Below are positions 1-7,772 of a DNA stretch of 16,766 bases, piece by piece. The DNA is from Prevotellaceae bacterium (GTDB taxonomy: Bacteria > Bacteroidota > Bacteroidia > Bacteroidales > Bacteroidaceae): assembly GCA_030536165.1 (NCBI GenBank), contig JAUNQM010000015.1, positions 1 to 16,766 on the forward strand, read 5' to 3'. Position numbers and translations under genes: made by a program. The notes under the pieces were generated by a model that had not been told where the DNA came from, ran no database searches, and saw only the letters and a program-made list of their open reading frames with translations. The first letter of the stretch is position 1. Each line of letters starts with the position of its first letter.

Positions 1-2
1 AA

Positions 3-422
3 AATCATAGCGAACTCAAAAGCCTGTTGCACAAAAGCATCGTTATTATTGGCATTTCCGGCATCATTTTGACCGTCGTATCTGAATTGTTTGCGCCACT
101 TATTGCATCGATTTTTGTCAGCTACGACGAGTCACTTATGCAGCTATCAGTGCATGCCATAAGGGTCCATATGCTTTGTTTCCTTGTGTGCGGATTCAGC
201 ATTTTTACATCTGCATGGTTCACTGCATTAAACAACGGCATGGTTTCTGCGGCTGTTGCATTCAGCCGGACACTCATATTCGAGCTTGGTTCGGTAATAA
301 TCCTACCTGCGTTTTTCGGTATAGACGGCATCTGGATGTCGGTCAATGTATCTGAAGTTCTTGCACTTGTCTTATCCGCCGCAGTCATTTACGCCTATCG
401 AAAACGCTATTGCTATGCATAA
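3..422 (+). CDS. MATE-family multidrug/toxin efflux transporter, C-terminal fragment
   Basis: The reading frame is open to the left edge of the window, so the gene starts outside it; only about 139 C-terminal residues are visible. They contain several hydrophobic stretches with short polar turns (IVIIGISGIILTVVSELFAP, MLCFLVCGFSIFTSAWFTAL, a segment around GSVIILPAFFGIDGIWMS, and VLALVLSAAVIYAYRKR). This pattern, with a small-residue-rich helix, the FGIDGIWMS loop and a basic cytoplasmic tail, fits the last helices of MATE (NorM/DinF-like) inner-membrane antiporters, which expel cationic compounds using Na+ or H+ gradients. A Met-like TTG at position 27 is probably internal and not the start. 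The gene converges on tex, with the palindrome array between them. The family call is by visual recognition; substrate and subfamily cannot be told from this piece. Confidence 0.72.
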   Translation, partial: NHSELKSLLHKSIVIIGISGIILTVVSELFAPLIASIFVSYDESLMQLSVHAIRVHMLCFLVCGFSIFTSAWFTALNNGMVSAAVAFSRTLIFELGSVIILPAFFGIDGIWMSVNVSEVLALVLSAAVIYAYRKRYCYA

Positions 423-526
423 GCTGCAACTTTTCTGAACCACCATTAGCGAAGTTAGAAGGCTGCGAAGAACACCCATAAAAACAAACTGAAACACAAG
501 CTTTTACAAAGCCAACGCTTAAACAA

Positions 527-646
527 GGCCTCCACACCTAAGGTGTTGAGGTGTTCACACCTAAGGAGTGAGGGTATGTCACACCACAGGTGTTACACAA
601 GAAAAACCTAAGGTGTGACGAGCTTCACACCTGAGGTGTGGAGGGC
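527..646. repeat. Array of five phased 13-bp palindromes (23/24-bp period)
   Basis: Five copies of ACACCTNAGGTGT sit at 534-546, 557-569, 581-593, 604-616 and 627-639. The first and last are perfect; the middle three each carry one mismatch. Centres are 23, 24, 23 and 23 bp apart, leaving spacers of 10, 11, 10 and 10 bp with little sequence in common. The block is bounded by GGCCTCC (527-533) and GGAGGGC (640-646), which are nearly inverted copies, so the whole element is roughly palindromic. It fills most of the gap between the convergent MATE and tex genes. A second array with the same motif and phasing lies at 13549-13645. Spacers this short exclude a CRISPR array. The function is unknown; possibilities are a DNA-binding platform, a REP/BIME-like dispersed repeat or a terminator. 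I see no gene elsewhere in the 423-699 gap. Confidence 0.85.
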
Positions 647-670
647 ATGGATTTGGGTTATATAAAGCTT

Positions 671-686
671 GAGATAGATTTATCTC
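671..686 (-). terminator. Weak hairpin just downstream of tex
   Basis: GAGATA (671-676) and TATCTC (681-686) form a 6-bp stem with a 4-nt loop, 14 bp beyond the tex stop codon. Read on the minus strand it is followed by AAGCTTTATATAA, which is only partly T-rich. It may help end the tex transcript, but the stem is AT-rich and short. Confidence 0.25.
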
Positions 687-699
687 CTGAAAATAAGCA

Positions 700-2826
700 T
701 TATAGGCGAAGCGATAGTGACAGACGTTGGCGCGTCACATCCACGTCGAGCACCTTGACATGCACATGCTGATGGAGCGCGACAATAGACGTCGGATCCT
801 TCACAAACGTGTCCGACATCTGCGAAATATGCACCAACCCTTTGACATGGACACCGACATCGACGAAACATCCAAAGTTTGTGATATTCGTCACTATGCC
901 AGGCAGAACCATTCCAGGACGCACGTCTTCGAGGGTTTTCACGTTAGCATCAAACTCGAATTTGCGCAAAGGCTTACGCGGATCGCGGCTCGGTTTGTCG
1001 AGTTCGTGCAAGATGTCCTCCACGGTTATGCGTCCTACTTTATCGCTGACATAGTCGTCGGCATTGATTCCTTCGCGCAACGACTTATTGGACATAAGTT
1101 CCGCAACCGTGCAACCCTTATCTTTTGCCATCTGCTCAACGATGTGATAACTCTCTGGATGCACTGCAGAGTTGTCAAGAGGCTGTTTGCCTCCCTCGAT
1201 TCGAAGGAATCCGGCACACTGCTCGAAAGCTTTCGGGCCGAGTTTTGGCACACGCATGAGATCTTTCCTTGCGGTAAAAGCACCGTTTTCCGCACGATAA
1301 TCAACAATATTTTGCGCCACAACTGGACCGAGGCCAGAGATGTATGTGAGCAGATGTTTGCTTGCTGTATTGAGGTTTACGCCCACCTTATTGACGCACG
1401 ATACGACCGTCTGGTCGAGCGAACGGCGCAGTTGAGTCTGGTCAACATCCTTCTGGTACTGCCCTACCCCTATCGAGTTAGGGTCTATTTTCACAAGTTC
1501 AGCCAGCGGATCCATGAGGCGCCGACCTATGGAAACGGCTCCCCGCACCGTCACATCGTAGTCAGGAAACTCCTCGCGCGCCACCTTTGAGGCAGAATAA
1601 ATCGACGCTCCATCCTCGCTTACCACATAAACAGCAATCGAATCGGGCAGATTCAGCGAGCGGATAAACTCCTCTGTCTCACGACTTGCCGTTCCGTTGC
1701 CTATCGATATGGCTTCTATTCGATATTGCTCAATGAGAGTCCAGATTTTTCGTCCCGACTTGTATTGCTCACCATGCGGAGGATGCGGGAAAATCGCCTC
1801 ATTATGAAGCAGGTTGCCTTCGCTGTCAAGACACACGAGTTTGCATCCTGTGCGGAAACCAGGGTCGATAGCGAGCACACGTTTTTGCCCCAACGGAGGT
1901 GACATAAGCAGCTGTTCGAGATTGCGAACAAAGATTTTAATGGCATCAGTATCAGCCTTTTCCTTCGAGGATGCGGCAAACTCAGTCTCGACAGACGGCT
2001 TCAGAAGTCGCTTAAAAGCATCTTCAACAGCCTCGGCTACGCAATCGGCACTCTCACTACCGTTCTTCACAAACTGGCTGAGCAGCCTATCCAAGCATCT
2101 TTCATCGTCACCGCTGATGCTTACCTTCAGGAAACCTTCGGCTTCGCCACGACGCATAGCCAACAATCGATGCGAAGGACAGCGCGATAATTTCTCGGTG
2201 AAATCGAAGTAATCACGGAATTTCTCGCCTTCGGCTTCCTTGCCTTTCGCCACCTTCGACGTGATGACGGCATCGAACGAGAAATTTCTGCGGACCTTGT
2301 TTCGCGCACTCTCGTTCTCACTCACGCGTTCGGCTATAATATCTTTTGCGCCCTGCAGAGCCTCCTCAACCGAAGCCACGCCCTTCTCCTTATTTATATA
2401 TAGGGCAGCCTCACGGTTCAACGGGCGGAAAGTCTGGCGAAGTATCATCTCTGCGAGAGGCTCAAGGCCCTTTTGGCGAGCCATTTCGGCACGTGTGCGC
2501 TTCTTAGGCTTGAATGGCGCATAGATGTCCTCAAGCTCCACAGCATTCCACGACTCGTTGATGCGAGAGCGCAATTCATCGGTCAGTTTGCCTTGCTCTT
2601 CAATGGTGGAGAGGATGGTCTGCTTGCGTTTTTCTATTTCTTTCAGTTTGTCGTTGCGCGTGTCAATGTCGGCTATCTGTACCTCGTCGAGCGAGCCTGT
2701 AGCCTCTTTTCTGTAACGACTAATGAAAGGGATTGTGCATCCTTCTGCCAACAGCGACAAAGTAGCCTCAACCTGACGCTCAGCGATGCCAGTTGCCTCG
2801 GATATGATTTTTGCAAAGATATTCAT
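700..2826 (-). CDS. tex: Tex-family RNA-binding protein with C-terminal S1 domain
   Basis: A 708-aa cytoplasmic protein of the Tex/YhgF family, thought to act on transcription or RNA turnover. The helical N-terminal Tex domain includes ISRYRKEATGSLDEVQ (residues 35-50) and the conserved AVELEDIYAPFKPKKRTRA stretch (95-113). A YqgF/RNase H-like domain begins near 316 with RVLAIDPGFRTGCKL. A helix-hairpin-helix region (about 480-545) contains VGVNLNTASKHLL and ISGLGPVVAQNIV. The S1 RNA-binding domain (637-706) has GIVTNITNFGCFVDVG and VKGLVHISQMSD. The length is normal for the family. The frame also allows an ATG 39 bp upstream (2865), adding MESIASIKSTTHT; I prefer 2826 because family members begin close to MNIFAKIISEATGI. 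The extra stretch is built on a repeated TCTATA(G) and is low complexity. The gene follows nusB by 133 bp with no clear promoter of its own, so read-through from nusB is plausible. Confidence 0.95.
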   Translation of the reverse strand: MNIFAKIISEATGIAERQVEATLSLLAEGCTIPFISRYRKEATGSLDEVQIADIDTRNDKLKEIEKRKQTILSTIEEQGKLTDELRSRINESWNAVELEDIYAPFKPKKRTRAEMARQKGLEPLAEMILRQTFRPLNREAALYINKEKGVASVEEALQGAKDIIAERVSENESARNKVRRNFSFDAVITSKVAKGKEAEGEKFRDYFDFTEKLSRCPSHRLLAMRRGEAEGFLKVSISGDDERCLDRLLSQFVKNGSESADCVAEAVEDAFKRLLKPSVETEFAASSKEKADTDAIKIFVRNLEQLLMSPPLGQKRVLAIDPGFRTGCKLVCLDSEGNLLHNEAIFPHPPHGEQYKSGRKIWTLIEQYRIEAISIGNGTASRETEEFIRSLNLPDSIAVYVVSEDGASIYSASKVAREEFPDYDVTVRGAVSIGRRLMDPLAELVKIDPNSIGVGQYQKDVDQTQLRRSLDQTVVSCVNKVGVNLNTASKHLLTYISGLGPVVAQNIVDYRAENGAFTARKDLMRVPKLGPKAFEQCAGFLRIEGGKQPLDNSAVHPESYHIVEQMAKDKGCTVAELMSNKSLREGINADDYVSDKVGRITVEDILHELDKPSRDPRKPLRKFEFDANVKTLEDVRPGMVLPGIVTNITNFGCFVDVGVHVKGLVHISQMSDTFVKDPTSIVALHQHVHVKVLDVDVTRQRLSLSLRL

Positions 2827-2959
2827 AGTATGTGTTGTTGATTTTATAGATGCTATAGATTCCATAGTTTCTATAGTTATCGATTACTTTTATTGATACG
2901 AAAAATGCACCCACAACATTACTGCTACGGATGCAATTTATTTGCCGGGCGAACAACGC

Positions 2960-3892
2960 CTACTTCACCTCTTTGAGCATCTTGCGCTCCTCAACGAGAC
3001 GGTGCGCGATGTTGTCGAGCAGACCGTTGACAAACTTCCAGCTTTTGTATGTACTGTAGAGTTTAGCCATATCCACGTAGATGCTGATGGTGATATTTAC
3101 AGGAATGTTAGGGAATGTCAGCATCTCGGCAATAGCCATCTGCATGATGATGACATCCATGAAAGCAAAGCGGTCGAGCGTCCAGTTCTTAGCGCTTTCT
3201 ACCATGTATTGCTGGTATTCCTCTGCGTTGTTGATAGTGTTGCGGAGAAGTTTGCGGGCAAACTCCTTATCTTCAGTCTCGTTAGAATAATCGTTCAAGA
3301 GCGGCTGGCTTGCACCATTCTCAGGGTCGAAACGCTTGATAGTCTTCATGACGAAAGTGTCAATCGTAGGTTTATCATCGTTCCAATATATACATTTTCC
3401 TTCAAGCGCCTCCTCAAGGTCCTCGTTGTCCATGATGATATTCTTGTAGATGGTACGCCAGAAATTGCGATCCTCCTCATACGAATCCTCACCCATGTTC
3501 ATGTAATAACGATAATCCGCTGAAGCAACAATCTGAGTATATAAGCTCCTTATCAGTTCTTCGTCGTCATCCCAACGGTGGCTTCTGTCTTCAAGGTAAT
3601 TAAAGAGAGTCTCATTCTCAGCTAACTGCTGCGCAAAACGATTAGCAACAAACTTGTTCTTCTCAAGCGTCTCGCCTTCACGTTCAGCACGAACCTTTTC
3701 GATTTCATAGCGGCGTGCCCCCTCTTTCGTAAGAGCCACTATGAGTGCCAGCAGCATCATATACAAGTCGTAAGCTTTATGCAAGCTGAAGAACAACTCT
3801 TTTTCCGTACTATCCACAGTTCTGTCGCCATTCTGGTAGTAGGCATACGTCAACTGCAGCACCTTCAATCTAATCAACTCTCTGTTTATCAT
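2960..3892 (-). CDS. nusB: Transcription antitermination factor NusB, long Bacteroidetes form
   Basis: A 310-aa protein, about twice the length of E. coli NusB. The C-terminal ~120 residues match the NusB helical fold: an ESAKNWTLDRFAFMDVIIMQ stretch, the AIAEMLTFPNIPVNITISIY segment that is the family's best-conserved region, and SWKFVNGLLDNIAHRL near the end. The N-terminal part (residues 1-180) is a charged, helical extension of the kind seen in Bacteroidetes NusB. NusB with NusE (S10) binds boxA RNA and promotes antitermination, chiefly in rRNA operons. The ATG at 3892 is the only sensible start. A short GGCG-TTGTT-CGCC hairpin just after the stop codon (2947-2960 on the minus strand) is followed by AAATAAATTG and could be a weak terminator before tex. 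The gene is divergent from rplY. Confidence 0.93.
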   Translation of the reverse strand: MINRELIRLKVLQLTYAYYQNGDRTVDSTEKELFFSLHKAYDLYMMLLALIVALTKEGARRYEIEKVRAEREGETLEKNKFVANRFAQQLAENETLFNYLEDRSHRWDDDEELIRSLYTQIVASADYRYYMNMGEDSYEEDRNFWRTIYKNIIMDNEDLEEALEGKCIYWNDDKPTIDTFVMKTIKRFDPENGASQPLLNDYSNETEDKEFARKLLRNTINNAEEYQQYMVESAKNWTLDRFAFMDVIIMQMAIAEMLTFPNIPVNITISIYVDMAKLYSTYKSWKFVNGLLDNIAHRLVEERKMLKEVK

Positions 3893-3935
3893 ATTTTTTC
3901 AGATAATTAAGTACACACTTTGCACTTTCGGAATG

Positions 3936-3943
3936 CAAAAGTA
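3936..3943 (-). promoter_or_regulatory. Putative -7 box upstream of nusB
   Basis: On the minus strand this reads TACTTTTG, matching the Bacteroidetes -7 consensus TAnnTTTG, 44 bp upstream of the nusB ATG. I find no TTTG at the proper -33 distance, so the call rests on one half of the promoter only. Confidence 0.4.
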
Positions 3944-3982
3944 ACAAAAAAAAGGTAAATATCACGCTTTTTCTCAAAAAAA

Positions 3983-4014
3983 TTTGTCTGTCTCAAATAT
4001 TTCTATTACCTTTG
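3983..4014 (+). promoter_or_regulatory. Promoter of the rplY-pth-hydrolase group
   Basis: TTTG at 3983-3986 and TACCTTTG at 4007-4014, separated by 20 bp, match the Bacteroidetes sigma-ABfr consensus (TTTG, about 19-21 bp, TAnnTTTG). The box lies about 80 bp upstream of the rplY ATG, giving a leader of roughly 75 nt. It is a strong fit to consensus, as expected for a ribosomal protein gene. Confidence 0.8.
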
Positions 4015-4094
4015 CGCCGCTTTTTAGCCGTGTGATGGCGAATTAAGCATTAGAATACAACTTAATTTATAGTAACACAAAAAAAGATTTAACA

Positions 4095-4697
4095 ATGAAA
4101 GAAATCGCACTGAACGGTCAGAAAAGAACCGAAACAGGTAAGAAAGCAGCCAAGCAGGCACGTAAGGCAGGTCTTATTCCTTGCAACATCTACGGTGAGG
4201 CAAAGGGTGAAAACGGACTTCCAGTAGCAATGTCATTCGCTATTGCTGAAAACGAAATCCGCAAGGCTATCTTCACTCCAGTTATCTACGTTTGCAACAT
4301 CAACATCGATGGTACAGTTCATAAGGCTGTCATTAAGGAAATCCAGCAGCACCCAGTAACAGACGCAGTGCTCCACGTTGACTTCCTCGAAATCAACGAG
4401 ACTAAGCCAATCACAGTCGGAATACCAGTTAAGACTACAGGTTTCGCAGCCGGTGTACGCGACGGTGGTAAGCTCACGCTCGCAGTTCGTCAGGTAAAGG
4501 TTACAGCACCTTACAAGCAGATTCCTGAAGAACTCGTTATCGACGTTACTAACCTCGGACTTGGCAAGACTATCAAGGTTGGCGAACTCAGCTTCGAAGG
4601 ACTTGAGATTGCAACTGCAGCTGAAGTTGTAGTTTGTGCAGTTAGAATGACTCGTCAGGCTCGTTCTGCAGCTGCCGAGGAAGAAGCTGAAGGTTAA
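4095..4697 (+). CDS. rplY: 50S ribosomal protein L25, general stress protein Ctc form
   Basis: A 200-aa protein of the long L25/Ctc/TL5 type that binds 5S rRNA in the large ribosomal subunit. The N-terminal L25 domain (about 1-92) starts MKEIALNGQKRTETGKKAAK, followed by ARKAGLIPCNIYGEAKG and AVIKEIQQHPVTDAVLHVDF, which are family hallmarks. The C-terminal beta domain (about 95-185) includes GIPVKTTGFAAGVRDGGKLT and IPEELVIDVTNLGLGKTIKV. The tail is short and acidic (AAAEEEAEG). Codon use is strongly biased toward a few preferred codons compared with neighbouring genes, as expected for a highly expressed gene. pth follows after 59 bp with no clear terminator between, an arrangement common in Bacteroidetes and other bacteria where Ctc and Pth are paired. 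Confidence 0.96.
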   Translation: MKEIALNGQKRTETGKKAAKQARKAGLIPCNIYGEAKGENGLPVAMSFAIAENEIRKAIFTPVIYVCNINIDGTVHKAVIKEIQQHPVTDAVLHVDFLEINETKPITVGIPVKTTGFAAGVRDGGKLTLAVRQVKVTAPYKQIPEELVIDVTNLGLGKTIKVGELSFEGLEIATAAEVVVCAVRMTRQARSAAAEEEAEG

Positions 4698-4756
4698 TTT
4701 TAGAAGTTAAGGAGTTAAGACATGTGCTTGCTCACTTAACAACCAAACAACCAACT

Positions 4757-5332
4757 ATGGAAAAGTACCTTATCGTCGGGCTGGGCAATCCAGGCGATGA
4801 ATATGCCAATACCCGACACAACACAGGTTACATAATATTGGATGCCTTCGCCAAGGCATCCAATATTGTTTTTGAAGACAAGCGTTACGGCTACGTTGCC
4901 AAGGCGTCTGTCAAGGGGCGTCAAGTGTTCTTACTCAAGCCTACGACATACATGAACCTCAGCGGTAATGCCGTGCGTTATTGGCTCAACAAGGAAAACA
5001 TCAACCCTGACAACATGCTCATCATCGTTGACGACGTGGCTCTGCCTGTGGGAGCATTCCGGCTGAGAAAAAGCGGAAGCGCGGGAGGACACAACGGACT
5101 GGGAAACATTGAATCCGTGCTATGCTCACAACAATATTCTCGTCTTCGTGTAGGCATCGGAAATGATTACCCCGTCGGTACACAGATACAGCACGTACTC
5201 GGTGCTTTCAGCGAGGAAGAAATGAAAGAACTTGCACCAACCATAGAGATGGCAGGCGATATTATCAAGTCGTTTGTCCTCTGTGGCATCTACTTCACAA
5301 TGAATCAGTTCAACAACAAGGGCAAGAAGTGA
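4757..5332 (+). CDS. pth: Peptidyl-tRNA hydrolase
   Basis: A 191-aa cytoplasmic enzyme that cleaves the ester bond of peptidyl-tRNAs released prematurely from the ribosome, recycling tRNA. The family signatures are present: VGLGNPGDEYANTRHNTGY with Asn11 and the catalytic His21, KPTTYMNLSG with Asn67, the active-site acidic pair in IIVDDVALP (Asp92/Asp93), and the second signature GSAGGHNGLGNIE with Asn113. The length is typical (E. coli 194 aa). The chosen ATG puts MEKYLIVGLGNPG at the N terminus as in the family; an in-frame TTG at 4724 would only add an 11-residue tail with no conservation. Probably co-transcribed with rplY upstream and the alpha/beta hydrolase downstream, whose ATG is 14 bp after the pth stop. 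Confidence 0.96.
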   Translation: MEKYLIVGLGNPGDEYANTRHNTGYIILDAFAKASNIVFEDKRYGYVAKASVKGRQVFLLKPTTYMNLSGNAVRYWLNKENINPDNMLIIVDDVALPVGAFRLRKSGSAGGHNGLGNIESVLCSQQYSRLRVGIGNDYPVGTQIQHVLGAFSEEEMKELAPTIEMAGDIIKSFVLCGIYFTMNQFNNKGKK

Positions 5333-5346
5333 CAAACAATTATATA

Positions 5347-6138
5347 ATGAAAACAAAATCACTAATCCCCAGCACTATATTCCAAGCCTTGAGTTTCTTC
5401 GTGGTTTGTATCGCTTTCTGTGCATGTACAAACACAGAGCGCATCATTACAGTCAATGGAGTTGACCTACATTATGAGGAATCGGGCACAAATGATGGAC
5501 AAGCAGTTCTGCTCCTTCATGGAAACGGAGGTTCACATCACGACTTAGACAGCCTTAATGTTCAACTTGCTCATGCAGGCTATCATGTCTATGCCATAGA
5601 TTCCAGAGGTCAAGGCGCCAACGAGCCTCTCAATGAATATCACTATGCCGATATGGCTGGGGATGTATATCAGTTCTGCCAAGCACTCAACATCAGCAAA
5701 CCAATAATCTATGGTTGGAGTGATGGTGGCATCGTAGCAATGGTAATGGAGATGAATCACCCAGGCACAGCCTCCATAATAGCAGCCAGTGGCGCAAACA
5801 TCACGGTTGACGGCATTGTGGACGATGTAAAAGACGGATTCCTATCCGATGCCAGCAATCCATTGATTAAGATGATGATGGTAGAGCCGAACATCAAACC
5901 CTCAGAACTATCGAAGATAAAATGCCCCGTTTTAGTCACAGCTGGCAAAGGAGACATTATTAAAGAGGAGCACACACGAATGATAGCCGAATCGTTGCCA
6001 AAGTCGAAACTAATGATTCTCGATGGCGAAGACCATGGTTCCTATATCCACAATAGCAACAAGATTGGTCATATACTGCTCGACTTCTTGCAGCATACCG
6101 AAACTATCGAAACGGCTGATAGTATTGCTGTGAATTAA
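5347..6138 (+). CDS. Alpha/beta-fold hydrolase, putative lipoprotein
   Basis: A 263-aa protein with an N-terminal hydrophobic signal (residues about 11-27) ending in FCAC, a loose lipobox with Cys27 as the candidate lipidated residue, so export to the periplasm or outer membrane is likely. After it comes a classical alpha/beta hydrolase: LLLHGNGGS oxyanion-hole loop (56-63), AIDSRGQGAN (83-92), nucleophile elbow YGWSDGG with Ser125, acid Asp203 in GKGDII, and base His230 in GEDHGSY. The substrate cannot be deduced; family members include esterases, peptidases and dehalogenases. An in-frame GTG at 5329 overlaps the pth stop, but the ATG at 5347 gives a proper lysine-containing signal peptide start (MKTKSL). 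Downstream is a bidirectional terminator shared with lpd. Confidence 0.9.
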   Translation: MKTKSLIPSTIFQALSFFVVCIAFCACTNTERIITVNGVDLHYEESGTNDGQAVLLLHGNGGSHHDLDSLNVQLAHAGYHVYAIDSRGQGANEPLNEYHYADMAGDVYQFCQALNISKPIIYGWSDGGIVAMVMEMNHPGTASIIAASGANITVDGIVDDVKDGFLSDASNPLIKMMMVEPNIKPSELSKIKCPVLVTAGKGDIIKEEHTRMIAESLPKSKLMILDGEDHGSYIHNSNKIGHILLDFLQHTETIETADSIAVN

Positions 6139-6163
6139 AAGCTTTGCCACATCTAATGGTTGA

Positions 6164-6237
6164 CTGAAAATAATATAGAAAACAAGCCTGATTTATATAG
6201 ATTTTTGGCCTGAAAAATATAGAAAATCGACCCTGAT
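6164..6237 (+). repeat. Imperfect 28-bp direct repeat
   Basis: CTGAAAATAATATAGAAAAC (first 20 bases, 6164-6183, continuing to CCTGAT at 6192) recurs as CTGAAAAATATAGAAAATCG (6210-6229, continuing to CCCTGAT at 6237). The copies are 46 bp apart and differ by one indel and a few substitutions. They lie in the AT-rich 322-bp gap between the hydrolase and lpd, which holds no ORF I trust. Between the repeat and the terminator I see only small AT-rich inverted repeats (CCTAA 6271-6275 with TTAGG 6285-6289). Confidence 0.5.
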
Positions 6238-6359
6238 CATACGGACGTTTTTAATGAGTATAAATGATCACCTAAAATCAGTAATTAGGATTCAATATGC
6301 CATAGTAATTACCTAATGACCGACTGGGGGTTAAGTTTCGACCCAAAGAACCAAAGCAT

Positions 6360-6401
6360 AAAAAAGCTCTCTATAGACTGAAGTCAGTCTTTTAGAGAGC
6401 T
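6360..6401. terminator. Bidirectional terminator between the hydrolase and lpd
   Basis: AGCTCTCTATAGACTGA (6365-6381) pairs with TCAGTCTTTTAGAGAGCT (6384-6401), giving a long stem with one small interruption and a tight loop. On the minus strand it is followed by a run of six T (6365-6360), a good intrinsic terminator for the gcv operon. On the plus strand it is followed by AAAATTTTATTTG, a weaker T-rich tail serving the hydrolase. Confidence 0.85.
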
Positions 6402-6460
6402 AAAATTTTATTTGCACATTATACTTTCCTTTTCTCCAGAAAGCACCGTGAGTTATTCTA

Positions 6461-7744
6461 TCAGTTAACCTCTATGAGTACTTCTGAAAGTGTTGGGTGG
6501 ATGTGTACCGTCTCGCGAAGCTGGCGGAGGGTGGCACCGAGATTGATATAGGCAGTCACTTCCTGAACGATGTCGGCTGCATGTGCGCCAAATACATGTG
6601 CGCTGAGCAGGTGACCTTCATCTGGTTCACAACAGAGTTTCACCATTCCTTCCGTCTCGCTCATCGCAAGTGCCTTTCCGTTGGCACGGTAGAAGGACTT
6701 ATGACATTCAAATGGCATGCCACTCTCTTTCAGCTGGTCTTCAGTCGGTCCGACGCAAGCTGCTTCTGGATTAGTGAAGATGGCAGCTGGCATTACATCG
6801 AAACGAATGTTGTCCTTTTTACCAAGAATATGATTTACCACATGGACACCCTGCATCTCTGCCGCATGAGCCAGCATCTGTTTGCCATTCACATCACCTA
6901 TAGCATAAACACCCTTCACTGTGGTCTCAAAAATATCATCCACTGCAATACCCTTGCGTTCATCGTAGTCGAAGCCTGCATTGGTAAAGTCCGGTGAGAC
7001 ATTCGGCATGCGACCTGTTGCCATAAGAATGATATCTGCTTCAACCAACAGTTCCTTGCCCTTTTGCTCAAAGATAACAGAAGCATTGGAAATGGCTTTC
7101 ACGCCTGACCCCATATAAAATGTTATGCCACGCTTCTCAAGAAGTTTACGAAGGCGCTTGGCAATGTCGCTGTCAAGCATAGGCAGACACTCCTTGAGGT
7201 ATTCGACAACTGTTACTTCGGAGCCAAAGCGGTTGAACACGCTGGCAAACTCCATTCCTATGACGCCAGCACCAATAATGCAAAGACGCTTTGGCAACTC
7301 ACGAAGCTGAAGTAGTTCGGTAGAGGTGACGACTTGCTTGCTGTCTGCACCAGGGATAGGCAATAGTTTAGCTCTGCTTCCTGTTGCAACGATAATGTTT
7401 GGGGCTGTGAACATTTCATCTTCACCGTCAGGCAATGAGCATTGGATTGTATGAGGATCTACAAACGAAGCCCTACCACGAATCAACGTAATGTGTGGAT
7501 GAGATAACAATGTCTCAACACCTCCACGCAACGTCTCCACCACTTGCTGCTGACGCTCAATGGCTTCAGCAAAAGTGGCAGAGTGTACGTAAGTCTTTGT
7601 TGGTATGCAGCCAACATTAAGGCATGTTCCGCCTACGTTGGTTTCCTCAAAGATTGTGACCTTAAGGCCATGTTTTGCGGCATGGACTGCGGCCTTATAG
7701 CCTCCAGGACCTGCACCAATAATAATAAGGTCTGATTCTTTCAA
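6461..7744 (-). CDS. lpd: Dihydrolipoyl dehydrogenase (L protein of glycine cleavage)
   Basis: A 427-aa FAD flavoprotein that reoxidises the dihydrolipoyl arm of GcvH and passes electrons to NAD+. Visible motifs: FAD site GAGPGG (10-15), redox disulfide GGTCLNVGCIPTK (Cys41, Cys46), NAD site GAGVIGMEFAS (158-168), second FAD motif VYAIGDVNG (279-287), and the C-terminal catalytic HPTLSE (His416, Glu421). Two oddities. The start is TTG: an in-frame stop lies 12 codons upstream (7781-7783) with no ATG or GTG between. The protein is also shorter than the usual 450-475 aa; between TKTYVHSATFAE and AIERQQQVVETLRGGVETLL about 22 residues seem to be missing from the first FAD domain. All catalytic residues remain, so it may be active. 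It is the last gene of the operon, 28 bp after gcvPB. Confidence 0.95.
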   Translation of the reverse strand: MKESDLIIIGAGPGGYKAAVHAAKHGLKVTIFEETNVGGTCLNVGCIPTKTYVHSATFAEAIERQQQVVETLRGGVETLLSHPHITLIRGRASFVDPHTIQCSLPDGEDEMFTAPNIIVATGSRAKLLPIPGADSKQVVTSTELLQLRELPKRLCIIGAGVIGMEFASVFNRFGSEVTVVEYLKECLPMLDSDIAKRLRKLLEKRGITFYMGSGVKAISNASVIFEQKGKELLVEADIILMATGRMPNVSPDFTNAGFDYDERKGIAVDDIFETTVKGVYAIGDVNGKQMLAHAAEMQGVHVVNHILGKKDNIRFDVMPAAIFTNPEAACVGPTEDQLKESGMPFECHKSFYRANGKALAMSETEGMVKLCCEPDEGHLLSAHVFGAHAADIVQEVTAYINLGATLRQLRETVHIHPTLSEVLIEVN

Positions 7745-7772
7745 GTTGTAAATTGTAAAATGTAAATTGAAC

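Noticed and set aside
527..646. CRISPR array interpretation of the palindrome repeats
   Set aside because: Repeats are 13 bp and spacers 10-11 bp, far below CRISPR sizes, and no cas gene is present.
727..1590. Long plus-strand ORF (287 codons) opposite tex
   Set aside because: It is a shadow of the tex coding frame; its composition is that of an antisense frame (many His, Arg and Cys) and tex is conserved along the whole stretch.
4713..4740. AGTTAAG/CTTAAC hairpin between rplY and pth as a terminator
   Set aside because: The stem is short and AT-rich with no T-run after it, so read-through into pth is more likely.
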